In this document: positions 45,198-55,301 of the stretch, piece by piece
Layout: each line of letters starts with the position of its first letter
How positions within the stretch are numbered: the stretch's first letter is position 1
From: Nocardia elegans NBRC 108235
GTDB lineage: Bacteria > Actinomycetota > Actinomycetes > Mycobacteriales > Mycobacteriaceae
Length of the DNA stretch: 64,000 nucleotides
Direction of reading: 5' to 3'
Assembly (NCBI RefSeq): GCF_001612845.1
Contig: NZ_BDBF01000038.1
Location: forward strand, 22,106 to 86,105
Made by a program: the position numbers and the translations under genes
The notes under the pieces: model-generated
The model's database searches: none
The model's input: the letters and a program-made list of their open reading frames with translations, nothing else
Told to the model about the DNA's origin: nothing

Positions 45198-46265
45198 ATG
45201 CAGTCCGAAGATCAGTGGGCCGATCAGTCACCACAGCAGGGGCGCGGACCGGGGTGGAATCCGGCGACCGGTATGGCGGGGTGGGATCCTCGGCTGGGAC
45301 CGCCGGGATGGGGTCCGCAGCAAGCGTTTTCGCCGCCGCACATCCCTCCGTACCAACCGACGCGGGGACTGTCCCCGTGGGGTATGCCGGCCCGGCACAG
45401 CTGGGAGATCCCGCTGCTGATCGTCGTGATTCTGGCCACCGTCAGCGGATATCTGATCGCGCTGCTGTTCCTGCTCGTCGGTGCGGTGAACTATTACGTC
45501 CTGCTGCTGATCCTCGCGCCGCTGCTGCTGTGGTTCGGCCGCGGCACCAATTATTCGATGCAGCGGCTCAATGCCGTGAAGATGTCGCCCACCCAGTTCC
45601 CGGAGGGATACCGGATGGTGGTCGAGGCGGCCGCGCGCTTCGGCATGGCGACCGTCCCGGATGCCTACGTGGTGCTGGGCAACGGGCAGATCAACGCCTT
45701 CGCCTCGGGACACGGATTCCGCCGCTACGTGGTCGTCTACAGCGATCTGTTCGAGATCGGCGGTCAGGCTCGTGACCCCGACGCGCTGGCCTTCATCATC
45801 GGCCACGAGGTCGGACATATCGCGGCCGGCCATGTGTCCTACTGGCGCCAGCTGGGCATGTTCCTCGTGCCGTTCCTGCCGATCATCGGCAACTCGCTGA
45901 TTCGCGCGCAGGAGTACACCGCCGACAATCACGGTTTCTGCAACCGCCATCTCGGCGCCCCGGGCGCGATGAAAACCCTTGCGGGCGGCAAATACCTGAA
46001 CTCGCTGGTCGATTTCGACGAGATGGCCGACCGCGCGCCACAGGACAAGGGGTTCTTCGTCTGGATGGTCAACGCCATGTCCTCGCATCCGGTGCTGACC
46101 TGGCGGATGTGGGCGCTGCGCGACCGCAGCCGGCACGGGCGGATGTTCCTGCGGCCGAGCCGTCCGCCGGCGGCCCCGCCGCATCCGATGCCACCGGCCG
46201 GACCGCCCGTCCAGACGGGCAGCTACCCCGGATACGGCGAAGTTCCGGGGCTGCCGCCGCGGTAG
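45198..46265 (+). CDS. M48-family membrane zinc metalloprotease
   Basis: A 355-residue protein. A Gly/Pro/Gln-rich cytosolic N-terminus (about 1-65) is followed by two hydrophobic helices (about 70-112). The peptidase domain has zinc-binding HEVGH in FIIGHEVGHIAAGH and a downstream Glu in RAQEYTADNHGF. The tail is Pro-rich. HtpX-like members clear misfolded membrane proteins. The ATG at 45198 is favoured over 45123 because TATAGA, a good -10 box, lies in between. It is divergent from rpiB. Confidence 0.9.
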   Translation: MQSEDQWADQSPQQGRGPGWNPATGMAGWDPRLGPPGWGPQQAFSPPHIPPYQPTRGLSPWGMPARHSWEIPLLIVVILATVSGYLIALLFLLVGAVNYYVLLLILAPLLLWFGRGTNYSMQRLNAVKMSPTQFPEGYRMVVEAAARFGMATVPDAYVVLGNGQINAFASGHGFRRYVVVYSDLFEIGGQARDPDALAFIIGHEVGHIAAGHVSYWRQLGMFLVPFLPIIGNSLIRAQEYTADNHGFCNRHLGAPGAMKTLAGGKYLNSLVDFDEMADRAPQDKGFFVWMVNAMSSHPVLTWRMWALRDRSRHGRMFLRPSRPPAAPPHPMPPAGPPVQTGSYPGYGEVPGLPPR

Positions 46266-46311
46266 CCGTGCGCCCGGTACGGGGCGCGCGTCGCCCCGTG
46301 CCGTCGATGCA

Positions 46312-46968
46312 CTAGTCGAACTGCGGGTCCTCGGTGCGGGTCCGCTTGAGCTCGAAGAAGTGCGGGTAGGACGCCAGGGCGACCGCCCCGTCCCACACCT
46401 TCCCCGCCTCCTCGCCGCGCGGGATCCGCGACAGCACCGGGCCGAAGAAGGCGGTGTTGTTGATGTGGATGGTCGGCGTGCCGACATCCGGCCCGACCTT
46501 GTCCATGCCGGCGTGGTGGCTCTTGCGAAGCGCCTCGTCGTAGTCGGTGCTCGTGGCGGCCTCGGCCAGTTCGGCGGGCAGCCCCACCTCGGCGAGAGCG
46601 TCGGCGACGACCGCGGCCAGGCTGTCGGCCTGGTTCTCGCGCTCGTACTCCTCCCGGCGATTGTGGATGCGGGTGCCCATCGCGGTGTACAGCGGTGAGA
46701 GCACCTTCTCACCGTGCTGCTCGGCCGCGGCGATGGCCACCCGGACCGGCCCCCACGCCGATTTCATCATCTCGACGTAGCGCTCGGGAAGGTCCTCTCG
46801 GCCCTCGTTGAGCACGGCCAGGCTCATGACGTGGAAGTGCGTGTCGATATCGCGGACCTTCCCGACCTCCAGAATCCAGCGCGAGGTGATCCAGCACCAC
46901 GGGCACAGCGGATCGAACCAGAAATCGACGCGGTCCCTGGAACCGGCGGTGGTCGTCTGATCGCTCAC
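46312..46968 (-). CDS. DsbA-family mycothiol-dependent oxidoreductase (Rv2466c-like)
   Basis: A 218-residue cytosolic thioredoxin-fold protein with active site CPWC (Cys22 and Cys25) in DPLCPWCWITSRW and the cis-Pro loop GTPTIHI. The M. tuberculosis homologue Rv2466c is reported as a mycothiol-dependent reductase that activates nitro-compounds and is induced by oxidative stress. The GTG at 46968 is supported by AAGGGA eight bases upstream. It has the same neighbour set (rpiB, pepN) as in mycobacteria, with extra genes inserted before pepN. Confidence 0.92.
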   Translation of the reverse strand: MSDQTTTAGSRDRVDFWFDPLCPWCWITSRWILEVGKVRDIDTHFHVMSLAVLNEGREDLPERYVEMMKSAWGPVRVAIAAAEQHGEKVLSPLYTAMGTRIHNRREEYERENQADSLAAVVADALAEVGLPAELAEAATSTDYDEALRKSHHAGMDKVGPDVGTPTIHINNTAFFGPVLSRIPRGEEAGKVWDGAVALASYPHFFELKRTRTEDPQFD

Positions 46969-47124
46969 ATTTCGTCCCTTCGAAGAAGCAGTGGGGAGGC
47001 CGCACGCCACCCGCCCTCAGCATTGGTCAACGCCGCGAAGTTGGCGATATTTCCCGATCGCCGCGGGATCGCACAGTAGGGTCGGATGCGACCCTGGTTG
47101 CCCGCTGCCCGGAGGTTTTCCCCA

Positions 47125-48345
47125 ATGCCCACAGATTCCAGGTTCGTCATCGTCGGTGGCGGTCTGGCCGCCGCGAAGCTGGCGGAGTCGTTGCGCGACA
47201 ACGATTTCGACGGCGCCATCACGTTGATCGGCGAGGAGGCGCAGCTACCCTACGAGCGGCCGCCACTGTCGAAGGAACATCTGCTCGGCAAGAAATCGCT
47301 CGCCGATTTCACCGTGCACACCGAGCAGTGGTATCGCGATCACGAGGTCGAACTGCTGCTCGGCACCACCGTGACGGCCATCGACCGCTCGTCGAAAACG
47401 GTTGCGCTGCCGGACGGTTCGACCCGGCCCTACGACAAACTCGCCCTCGCCACCGGCTCGCGCTCGCGCCGATTGCCGATTCCCGGCGCCGATGCCGAGG
47501 GCGTGCACATGTTGCGCACGATCGGGCAGTCCGATGCGCTGATCTCACTGTTCGGCTCGGCGCGGCGGCTGGTCGTCATCGGCGCGGGCTGGATCGGCCT
47601 GGAGGTCACCGCGGCCGCGCGCACCGCAGGTCTCGAGGTGACCGTCCTGGAGGTCGGCGCGGTCCCGCTGCAGGGCGCGCTCGGCGAGGAGATGGGCGCG
47701 GTCTTCGGCGAGTTGCACCGCGCGCACGGCGTCGACCTGCGCTGCGGCGTGAAGGCCGCCGAGATCGTGACCGCCGACGGGAAGGCCACCGGCGTCCGGC
47801 TCGCCGACGACACGGTCGTGGACGCCGATGCGGTGCTGATCGCGGTCGGCGCCCGGCCGAATATCGAACTGGCCGCCGACGCGGGTCTCGCGGTCGAGGG
47901 CGGCGTGCTGGTGGACGAGAGCCTGGCCAGCAGCGATCCCGATATCGTCGCGGTGGGCGATATCGCCGACCAGCAGCATCCGGTGCTCGGGCAGCGGGTG
48001 CGGGTCGAACACTGGGCCACCGCCCTCAATCAACCGGCCGTGGCGGCGCTGACGATGCTCGACCGGCCCGCGACCTACGATCGGCTGCCGTACTTCTTCA
48101 CCGACCAGTACGACCTCGGCATGGAGTACACCGGTTTCGTCGCGCCGGGCGCGACCACGTCCGTCGTGGTGCGCGGCGACACCGCGAGCCGCGAATTCGT
48201 CGCCTTCTGGCTGGATCAGGGCAATCGCGTGCTGGCGGGGATGAACGTCAACGTCTGGGACGTCACCGATCGGATCAAGGAACTGATCCTCGGCGGCGAA
48301 CCGGTGAATCCGGAGGCTCTGGCCGACACGAGCACCACATTGTGA
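47125..48345 (+). CDS. NAD(P)H-dependent ferredoxin reductase, FAD-binding
   Basis: A 406-residue flavoprotein of the FAD/NAD(P)-binding rubredoxin/ferredoxin reductase family. It has an FAD motif VIVGGGLAAAKLAE at the N-terminus, LPYERPPLSKE, an ATGS motif, the NAD(P)-binding VVIGAGWIGLEVTAAA and the GDIA motif with a following EHW. The C-terminal domain is the usual one for these reductases. GGAGG lies nine bases before the ATG. Such enzymes reduce ferredoxins that serve cytochromes P450, but none of either is encoded nearby. A perfect CRP-type site overlaps its stop codon. Confidence 0.92.
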   Translation: MPTDSRFVIVGGGLAAAKLAESLRDNDFDGAITLIGEEAQLPYERPPLSKEHLLGKKSLADFTVHTEQWYRDHEVELLLGTTVTAIDRSSKTVALPDGSTRPYDKLALATGSRSRRLPIPGADAEGVHMLRTIGQSDALISLFGSARRLVVIGAGWIGLEVTAAARTAGLEVTVLEVGAVPLQGALGEEMGAVFGELHRAHGVDLRCGVKAAEIVTADGKATGVRLADDTVVDADAVLIAVGARPNIELAADAGLAVEGGVLVDESLASSDPDIVAVGDIADQQHPVLGQRVRVEHWATALNQPAVAALTMLDRPATYDRLPYFFTDQYDLGMEYTGFVAPGATTSVVVRGDTASREFVAFWLDQGNRVLAGMNVNVWDVTDRIKELILGGEPVNPEALADTSTTL

Positions 48346-48356
48346 CCACAGTCACA
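48341..48356. promoter_or_regulatory. CRP/GlxR-type binding site
   Basis: TGTGACCACAGTCACA fits the CRP consensus TGTGA-N6-TCACA at every fixed base; actinobacterial Crp/GlxR uses the same motif. The site overlaps the stop codon of the reductase gene and lies 87 bp upstream of the DGPF-protein start, so it most likely controls the DGPF/sigma operon. Confidence 0.7.
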
Positions 48357-48442
48357 GCCGAGGTGGGTCGAGGAGTCGCGGCCGGCTCCGACCCGATCGT
48401 GAGCGCGCCGCGGTGGCGCGCCGGCGAGCCGAGGAGATCATC

Positions 48443-48844
48443 GTGAAGTACATGCTGCTCAAGACCTACCGCCCCGCCGCGCACTGCGATACTCCGATCG
48501 GCGAATGGCCGCCGGAGGACATCGCGGCCCATATCGAATTCCAGCGTGCGCTCGGTGCGGCTCTGCGCGAATCGGGTGAGCTGGTCGACGCCCAGGGCCT
48601 GGCGTTTCCGGATCAGGCCCGCATCGTCAGCGCCGACGGGCGGTCCGCGCCGGTGGTCACCGACGGTCCGTTCCCGGAGACCAAGGAATTCCTGGCCGGC
48701 TACTGGATCGTCGATGTGGACAGCGCCGATCGGGCATTGGAGATCGCCGCGCAGGCATCGGCCGCACCGGGCCCGGGCGGCACACCCATCGGTGAATACA
48801 TCGAGGTGCGCGCGGTGATGGACGCCCCGGCGACCGAGGCCTGA
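48443..48844 (+). CDS. YCII/DGPF-domain protein linked to an ECF sigma factor
   Basis: A 133-residue ferredoxin-like-fold protein with the DGPF motif (VTDGPFPETKEFLAGYWI, about residues 72-90) that gives the family its name. The GTG at 48443 has GAGGAG ahead of it. DGPF proteins are typical genetic partners of ECF42 sigma factors; here the sigma gene starts 12 bp after the stop. The molecular role is unknown; binding or processing of a small ligand is suggested for the family. Confidence 0.9.
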   Translation: MKYMLLKTYRPAAHCDTPIGEWPPEDIAAHIEFQRALGAALRESGELVDAQGLAFPDQARIVSADGRSAPVVTDGPFPETKEFLAGYWIVDVDSADRALEIAAQASAAPGPGGTPIGEYIEVRAVMDAPATEA

Positions 48845-48855
48845 GCCGCCGAGCC

Positions 48856-50142
<1,287 letters not shown>

Positions 50143-50211
50143 CCTGCGGGCGCCCGCCGATCATCGAAAACCGATGCGACGCAACCGGTTCCGAACACGA
50201 GGCGACCGATC

Positions 50212-51036
50212 TCACGACCAGGTGTTGCCCGTGATGCGCTGATAGGCATCCATGTACTTCTCGCGGGTCACGGCCACGACATCGGCGGGAATCTCCGGGC
50301 CGGGCGGCTCCTTGTCCCAGCCGGTGGAGGTCGCCCAGTCGCGGACGAACTGCTTGTCGAACGAGCGCTGCGCCCGGCCGGGCTCCCATTCGTCGGCCGG
50401 CCAGAACCGCGACGAATCGGAGGTCAGGACCTCGTCACCGAGAGTGAGAACATCACCGTCCCAGCCGAATTCGACCTTGGTGTCGGCGATGATCACCCCG
50501 CGCCCCGCGGCGTGCTCCGCGCCGCGGGTGTAGATCTGCAGGGTCAGGTCGCGGAGTTTCTCGGCGACCTCGCGACCCTCCTGATTCACCACATCGTCGA
50601 AGGTGATGGGCTCGTCGTGTCCCGCGGACGCCTTGGTGGTGGGAGTGAAGATCGGCTCGGGAAGTTTGTCGCCCTCACGCAGCCCGCCGGGCAGCGCCAC
50701 CCCGGAGACCGCGCCGGTGCGGCGGTACTCCTGCAGGCCGGAGCCGACCAGGTAGCCGCGGGCGATGCACTCCACCTGCACCATCTTCAGCGGTCGCACG
50801 CGCACCGCCCGCCCGGCGAATTCGTCGGGCACGTCGGTGGTCGAGAGCACGTGGTTGGGCACATCGGAGAAGTAGTCGAACCACCAGTTCGACAACTGGG
50901 TGAGCAGCGCGCCCTTGTCCGGAATCGGCGTCGGCAGCACCACGTCGTAGACCGAGACCCGATCGGAGGCGACCAGAATCAGCGATTCCCCGTCCTCGTA
51001 GAGATCGCGCACCTTACCGGCGTGGATGTGCTTCAC
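50212..51036 (-). CDS. purC: phosphoribosylaminoimidazole-succinocarboxamide synthase
   Basis: PurC joins CAIR and aspartate with ATP in purine synthesis. The 274-residue protein starts MKHIHAGKVRDLYE, has SDRVSVYDVVLPTPIPDKG, VECIARGYLVGSG and the C-terminal GVIIADTKVEFG and DEVLTSDSSRFWP. The GTG start at 51036 has GAGGAGGG ahead of it; the long open frame beyond it lies antisense to pepN and is not coding. It is convergent with the sigma-factor gene and divergent from pepN. Confidence 0.97.
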   Translation of the reverse strand: MKHIHAGKVRDLYEDGESLILVASDRVSVYDVVLPTPIPDKGALLTQLSNWWFDYFSDVPNHVLSTTDVPDEFAGRAVRVRPLKMVQVECIARGYLVGSGLQEYRRTGAVSGVALPGGLREGDKLPEPIFTPTTKASAGHDEPITFDDVVNQEGREVAEKLRDLTLQIYTRGAEHAAGRGVIIADTKVEFGWDGDVLTLGDEVLTSDSSRFWPADEWEPGRAQRSFDKQFVRDWATSTGWDKEPPGPEIPADVVAVTREKYMDAYQRITGNTWS

Positions 51037-51258
51037 CGGCCCTCCTCGCTTCGCTGTCCGCCGCACACGAACGCCCAGCCTACCGAGCGCCCCGGCGGGC
51101 CCGGACGCTCGGTGGCGTGGCGCGCGGCGTTTCGTCACGCACGGGGTGCGGATACACGGTCGGCCCAGCCGTGCGGTCGTGAACGTGGCATTCTGGGCAC
51201 CGTCAGCGACTGCATCCGCAGCGTGGTTCACACGACCGGTCCGAGCGAAGGAGTCTCC

Positions 51259-53853
51259 TTGTCTGCACCGAACCTCACCCGCGACCAAGCCATCGCGCGG
51301 GCCGCGACGATCAGTGTGGAGAACTATCGCGTCGAACTCGACCTCACCGGGCAACCGACCGGTCCCGCGGCCACCGCCGGCGAGACGTTCTTCTCGCGCT
51401 CCACCGTCACCTTCACCGCCACCCCGGGCGCGCAGACCTTCATCGACATCGTCGCCGCGGGTGTGCGTTCGGCCGTACTCAACGGCACCGAACTCGACGT
51501 TTCCGGCTACGACGAGTCCGAGGGGCTCACCCTCACCGATCTGGCCGAGAACAACGTCCTGGTGGTCGAGGCCGACTGCGTGTACTCGCACACGGGTGAG
51601 GGCCTGCACCGCTTCGTCGATCCGACCGACGACAAGGTCTATCTGTACTCGCAGTTCGAAACCGCCGACGCCAAGCGGATGTTCGCCTGCTTCGACCAGC
51701 CCGACCTCAAGGCGACCTACGACATGACGGTCACCGCGCCCGCCGACTGGGAGGTGATCTCCAACGGCGCCGCGACCGCCACCCGCACCGTCGGCGAGGT
51801 GGTCGAGCACACCTTCGCCACGACGCCGCGGATGAGCACCTATCTGGTCGCGCTGATCGCCGGACCGTACGCCAAGTGGATCGATGTGTACACCGACGAT
51901 CAGTCCACGATCCCGCTCGGCATCTACTGCCGCGCCTCGCTCGCCGAATTCATGGACGCGGAACGGCTTTTCACCGAAACCAAGCAGGGCTTCGCGTTCT
52001 ACCACCGCAATTTCGGTGTCCCCTACGTGTTCGGGAAATACGATCAGCTGTTCGTTCCCGAGTTCAACGCCGGCGCGATGGAGAATGCCGGCGCGGTGAC
52101 GTTCCTCGAGGACTACGTGTTCCGGTCCAAGGTCACCCGAGCCTCCTACGAGCGTCGCGCCGAGACCGTGCTGCACGAGATGGCGCACATGTGGTTCGGC
52201 GATCTCGTCACCATGAAGTGGTGGGACGATCTGTGGCTGAACGAATCGTTCGCCACCTTCGCCTCGGTCCTGTGCCAGGCCGAGGCCACCGAATACACCG
52301 GCGCCTGGACGACTTTCGCCAATGTGGAGAAGTCGTGGGCGTACCGGCAGGATCAGCTGCCCTCCACCCATCCCATCGCCGCCGACATTCCGGACCTGGC
52401 GGCCGTGGAGGTCAACTTCGACGGCATCACCTACGCCAAGGGCGCCTCGGTACTCAAGCAGCTGGTGGCCTACGTGGGGCTGGAGCCGTTCCTGGCCGGG
52501 CTGCGGGACTACTTCGCCGCACACGCCTTCGGCAACGCCACCTTCGACGATCTGGTCGGTGCGCTCGAAAAGTCCTCCGGGCGTGACCTTTCCGGCTGGG
52601 GCGCGCAGTGGCTCAAGACCACCGGCCTCAACACGCTGCGTCCCGACTTCGAGGTCGACGCCGACGGGAAATTCACCCGATTCGCCGTCGTGCAGGGCGG
52701 TGCCGAACCCGGCGCCGGCGAGCACCGCGTGCACCGCCTGGCCATCGGCGTCTACGACGACCGCGACGGAAAGCTGGTGCGCACCAAGCGGGTCGAACTC
52801 GATCTCGACGCCGCCGAGCGCACCGAGGTCGCCGAGCTGGTGGGCGTCGAGCGCGGTCAGCTGGTGCTGGTGAACGACGACGACCTGACCTACTGCTCGC
52901 TGCGCCTGGATCCACAATCGCTCGACACGGTGGTCGCGCGCATCGCCGATATCGCCGAATCCCTGCCGCGCACGTTGTGCTGGTCGGCGGCATGGGAGAT
53001 GACGCGGCAGGCGGAGATGCGGGCACGGGATTTCGTGGCGCTGGTGCAGCGCGGGATCGGCGCCGAAACCGAAATCGGTGTGGTGCAACGGCTTCTGATG
53101 CAGGCACAGACCGCCCTGGCGAGCTACGCCGACCCCGAGTGGGCCGATCAGACCGGATGGCCGGCCTTCGCCGACCGGCTCCTGGAATTGGCCCGTGCGG
53201 CCGAACCGGGTTCCGACCATCAGCTGGCCTTCGTCAACGCCCTCACCGCCGCGCGCCTGTCGCCGTGGCACAGCGAAGTGCTGGGCACGCTGCTGCTGGA
53301 CTCCGATCCCGCCGCGGTCGAACTGCCCGGGCTCGCGGTGGACACCGATCTGCGCTGGCGGATCGTGCAGGCGCTGGCGGCGGCCGGTCAGCTCGATGCC
53401 GAGAGCACCGAGACCCCGGTCATCGACGCCGAACTCGAGCGCGATCCCACCGCCGCGGGCCGGCGCCAGGCGGCCGCGGCCGCCACCGCCCGGCCGCAGG
53501 CCGAGGTCAAGGAGAAGGCGTGGCGGACGGTGATGGACGACGACTCCGTCCCGAACATCACCGCCCGCGCCATCGTCGGCGGCTTCGCTCCCATCGGCCA
53601 GGGCGAACTGCTCGCGCCCTACGTGCAGCGCTACTTCGACGAGATCGCCTCGGTGTGGGAACGCCGCTCCAGCGAGGTCGCGCAAACCGTCGTGGTCGGC
53701 CTCTACCCGCACTGGGCCATCAGCGAGGAAGCCGTGGCCGTGGCCGACAAATTCCTCGCCGATGAGCATCCGCCGGCCCTGCGCCGCTTGGTGATCGAGG
53801 GTAAGGCGGGAATCGAACGCTCGCTGCGCGCCCGCGCCGCCGACATCGCCTGA
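51259..53853 (+). CDS. pepN: aminopeptidase N (M1 family)
   Basis: An 864-residue zinc aminopeptidase that trims peptides released by Clp and proteasome proteolysis. It has the exopeptidase motif GAMEN at 272-276 and the zinc site HEMAH at 306-310 with the third ligand Glu329 (LWLNES). A large C-terminal helical domain follows. The start is TTG at 51259, set by GAAGGAG five bases upstream and by the absence of a better start in frame. It is divergent from purC and lies 180 bp upstream of the second clpP pair, separated by a hairpin terminator. Confidence 0.96.
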   Translation: MSAPNLTRDQAIARAATISVENYRVELDLTGQPTGPAATAGETFFSRSTVTFTATPGAQTFIDIVAAGVRSAVLNGTELDVSGYDESEGLTLTDLAENNVLVVEADCVYSHTGEGLHRFVDPTDDKVYLYSQFETADAKRMFACFDQPDLKATYDMTVTAPADWEVISNGAATATRTVGEVVEHTFATTPRMSTYLVALIAGPYAKWIDVYTDDQSTIPLGIYCRASLAEFMDAERLFTETKQGFAFYHRNFGVPYVFGKYDQLFVPEFNAGAMENAGAVTFLEDYVFRSKVTRASYERRAETVLHEMAHMWFGDLVTMKWWDDLWLNESFATFASVLCQAEATEYTGAWTTFANVEKSWAYRQDQLPSTHPIAADIPDLAAVEVNFDGITYAKGASVLKQLVAYVGLEPFLAGLRDYFAAHAFGNATFDDLVGALEKSSGRDLSGWGAQWLKTTGLNTLRPDFEVDADGKFTRFAVVQGGAEPGAGEHRVHRLAIGVYDDRDGKLVRTKRVELDLDAAERTEVAELVGVERGQLVLVNDDDLTYCSLRLDPQSLDTVVARIADIAESLPRTLCWSAAWEMTRQAEMRARDFVALVQRGIGAETEIGVVQRLLMQAQTALASYADPEWADQTGWPAFADRLLELARAAEPGSDHQLAFVNALTAARLSPWHSEVLGTLLLDSDPAAVELPGLAVDTDLRWRIVQALAAAGQLDAESTETPVIDAELERDPTAAGRRQAAAAATARPQAEVKEKAWRTVMDDDSVPNITARAIVGGFAPIGQGELLAPYVQRYFDEIASVWERRSSEVAQTVVVGLYPHWAISEEAVAVADKFLADEHPPALRRLVIEGKAGIERSLRARAADIA

Positions 53854-53862
53854 GATCCGGTT

Positions 53863-53892
53863 GCCCGTGGTGGTGCGGTCGCCACCACGGGC
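53863..53892 (+). terminator. hairpin terminator after pepN
   Basis: A perfect 11-bp stem (53863-53873 with 53882-53892) with an 8-nt loop lies 10 bp past the pepN stop. A second GC-rich stem overlaps it. No T tract follows, which is common for actinobacterial terminators. Confidence 0.6.
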
Positions 53893-53962
53893 CCCGAATC
53901 GGGGCGTGCCGGCTCGCCTCGAGACCTGAGGGATGCGCAGCCTCGGCCGCGCATCGACTGCC

Positions 53963-53992
53963 GCTGCTGTGGGCAGATCTGCTGACAGCAGC
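53963..53992. promoter_or_regulatory. 30-bp near-perfect palindrome upstream of the second clpP pair
   Basis: The outer arms GCTGCTGT and ACAGCAGC and the inner GCAGATCTGC share one centre, so 26 of 30 positions are symmetrical. It ends 41 bp before the first clpP ATG, in the position expected for an activator or repressor site. The neighbouring PopR/ClgR-like protein is the obvious candidate, but the sequence is not identical to the published PopR or ClgR motifs as I recall them. Confidence 0.65.
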
Positions 53993-54033
53993 ATGACGGG
54001 CGCGTGCCGGGTCCGCTGCGGCACGGTGGGCGT

Positions 54034-54651
54034 ATGGCTCACGACGACAACAAGATTCCGTTGTTCAGCTGGCGGTCGCGCGAGCAGCTGCTCAGCCGCC
54101 GCATCCTCGTCCTCGACGGCGGGCTCGACGACGACAACGGCACGCTGCTCACGACACAGCTGCTCACCCTCGCGGCCGAAGACCCCGACGCCGACATCTC
54201 ACTGTGGATTCACTCGCCGGGCGGGTCGGTGCCGTCGATGCTCGCGATTCGCGACGTGATGCGACTGGTGCCGTGCCGGGTGTCCACGCTGGCGCTCGGA
54301 TTGGCCTGCAGCGCAGGACAATTCCTGCTCTCGGCCGGAACTCGCGGCCGTCGCTACGCACTGCCGCACGCCCGCATCCTCATGCATCAGGGGTCGGCGG
54401 GTATCGGCGGCAGCGCGGGCGAGGTGGAAGTGCAGGCCGACGATCTGCGCCACACGGTGAACACCGTGCTCGGACTGATCGCCGAGGACACCGGGCAACC
54501 GTTCGACCGCATCTACGAGGATTCACTGCACGACCGCTGGTTCACCGCGACCGAGGCCCGGGAGTACGGCTTCATCGACCACATCGTCGACTCCTTCGAC
54601 CAGGTCATCCCGCAACGCCAGCGCATCGGAATCTCGGCCGGGAAAGCATAG
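54034..54651 (+). CDS. ClpP-family protease, second pair, catalytically intact
   Basis: A 205-residue ClpP. The triad Ser93 (ACSAGQF), His118 (LMHQG) and Asp167 (LHDRWF) is complete, with the 25- and 49-residue spacing of housekeeping ClpP1. It shares SAGIGGSA after the catalytic His with ClpP1. Differences include a charged N-terminus (MAHDDNKIPLF) and WIHSPGG instead of YINSPGG. It is followed after 10 bp by a ClpP paralogue without the Ser, so a mixed complex is likely. The arrangement resembles Streptomyces clpP3-clpP4. It starts at ATG 54034; an in-frame GTG 10 codons earlier is less likely. Confidence 0.9.
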   Translation: MAHDDNKIPLFSWRSREQLLSRRILVLDGGLDDDNGTLLTTQLLTLAAEDPDADISLWIHSPGGSVPSMLAIRDVMRLVPCRVSTLALGLACSAGQFLLSAGTRGRRYALPHARILMHQGSAGIGGSAGEVEVQADDLRHTVNTVLGLIAEDTGQPFDRIYEDSLHDRWFTATEAREYGFIDHIVDSFDQVIPQRQRIGISAGKA

Positions 54652-54661
54652 GGGGCACGAC

Positions 54662-55252
54662 ATGACCAGCTACACCATTCCCAATGTCATCGCGCAGCAT
54701 CCGCGCGGCGAGCGGATCATGGACGTCTACTCGCACCTGCTCACCGAGCGGATCGTCTACCTCGGCACGCCGATCGATTCCGGGGTGGCGAATGCGCTGA
54801 TCGCGCAGATGCTGCATCTGGACGCCGAGAGCGCGGGCCAGGAGATCAACCTCTACATCAACTGCGAGGGAGGCGATCTGTCGGCGATGCTGGCGATCTA
54901 CGACACCATGCAACACATTTCGTCGCCGGTGGCGACCACCTGTGTCGGCCAGGCCATCGCGGTCGGCGCGGTGCTACTGGCCGGCGGCGCGGCGGGCCGG
55001 CGGGCGATGCTGCCGCATGCGCGCGCCGTCCTGCATCAGCCGGCGACCCGCGGACAGGGAGCGATCCCCGATCTCATCATCCAGGCCGACGAACTCGTCC
55101 GGATGCGCGCCGAAATCGAGACGATCCTGTCCCGCCACACAGGCCAGGACGTCGCGACGCTACGACACGACACCGATCGCGACCGGGTGTTCACCGCGCA
55201 GGCAGCGGTGGAATACGGGTTGGCCGACACCATCCTCGGCGCCCGGACCTGA
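54662..55252 (+). CDS. ClpP-like subunit lacking the catalytic serine (ClpR-like)
   Basis: A 196-residue ClpP-fold protein. The nucleophile position reads GQAIAVGAVLL with Ala100 where housekeeping ClpP2 has QAASAAAVLL, while His125 (VLHQP) and Asp174 (DTDRDR) remain at the expected spacing. The oxyanion-loop segment is also changed (YINCEGGDL instead of YINSPGGSF). It should therefore fold and assemble but not cleave, like ClpR of plastids and cyanobacteria. The codon is GCG and the frame is clean, so this is a real substitution. It follows the intact ClpP gene by 10 bp. A function as a structural or gating subunit is inference. Confidence 0.88.
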   Translation: MTSYTIPNVIAQHPRGERIMDVYSHLLTERIVYLGTPIDSGVANALIAQMLHLDAESAGQEINLYINCEGGDLSAMLAIYDTMQHISSPVATTCVGQAIAVGAVLLAGGAAGRRAMLPHARAVLHQPATRGQGAIPDLIIQADELVRMRAEIETILSRHTGQDVATLRHDTDRDRVFTAQAAVEYGLADTILGART

Positions 55253-55301
55253 CCGGATGGCGGTGAGTGCTCGCCGGTCCGCAGTGCGGCGCGGCGCGGA
55301 C

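Noticed and set aside
51037..54042. Very long minus-strand open frame antisense to pepN, contiguous with purC
   Set aside because: It is the reverse-strand shadow of pepN caused by high GC; purC itself starts at GTG 51036 with a strong ribosome-binding site.
54662..55252. Frameshift explanation for the missing Ser in the ClpP-like protein
   Set aside because: The alignment continues without gaps on both sides and other frames do not restore GxASxA, so it is a substitution.
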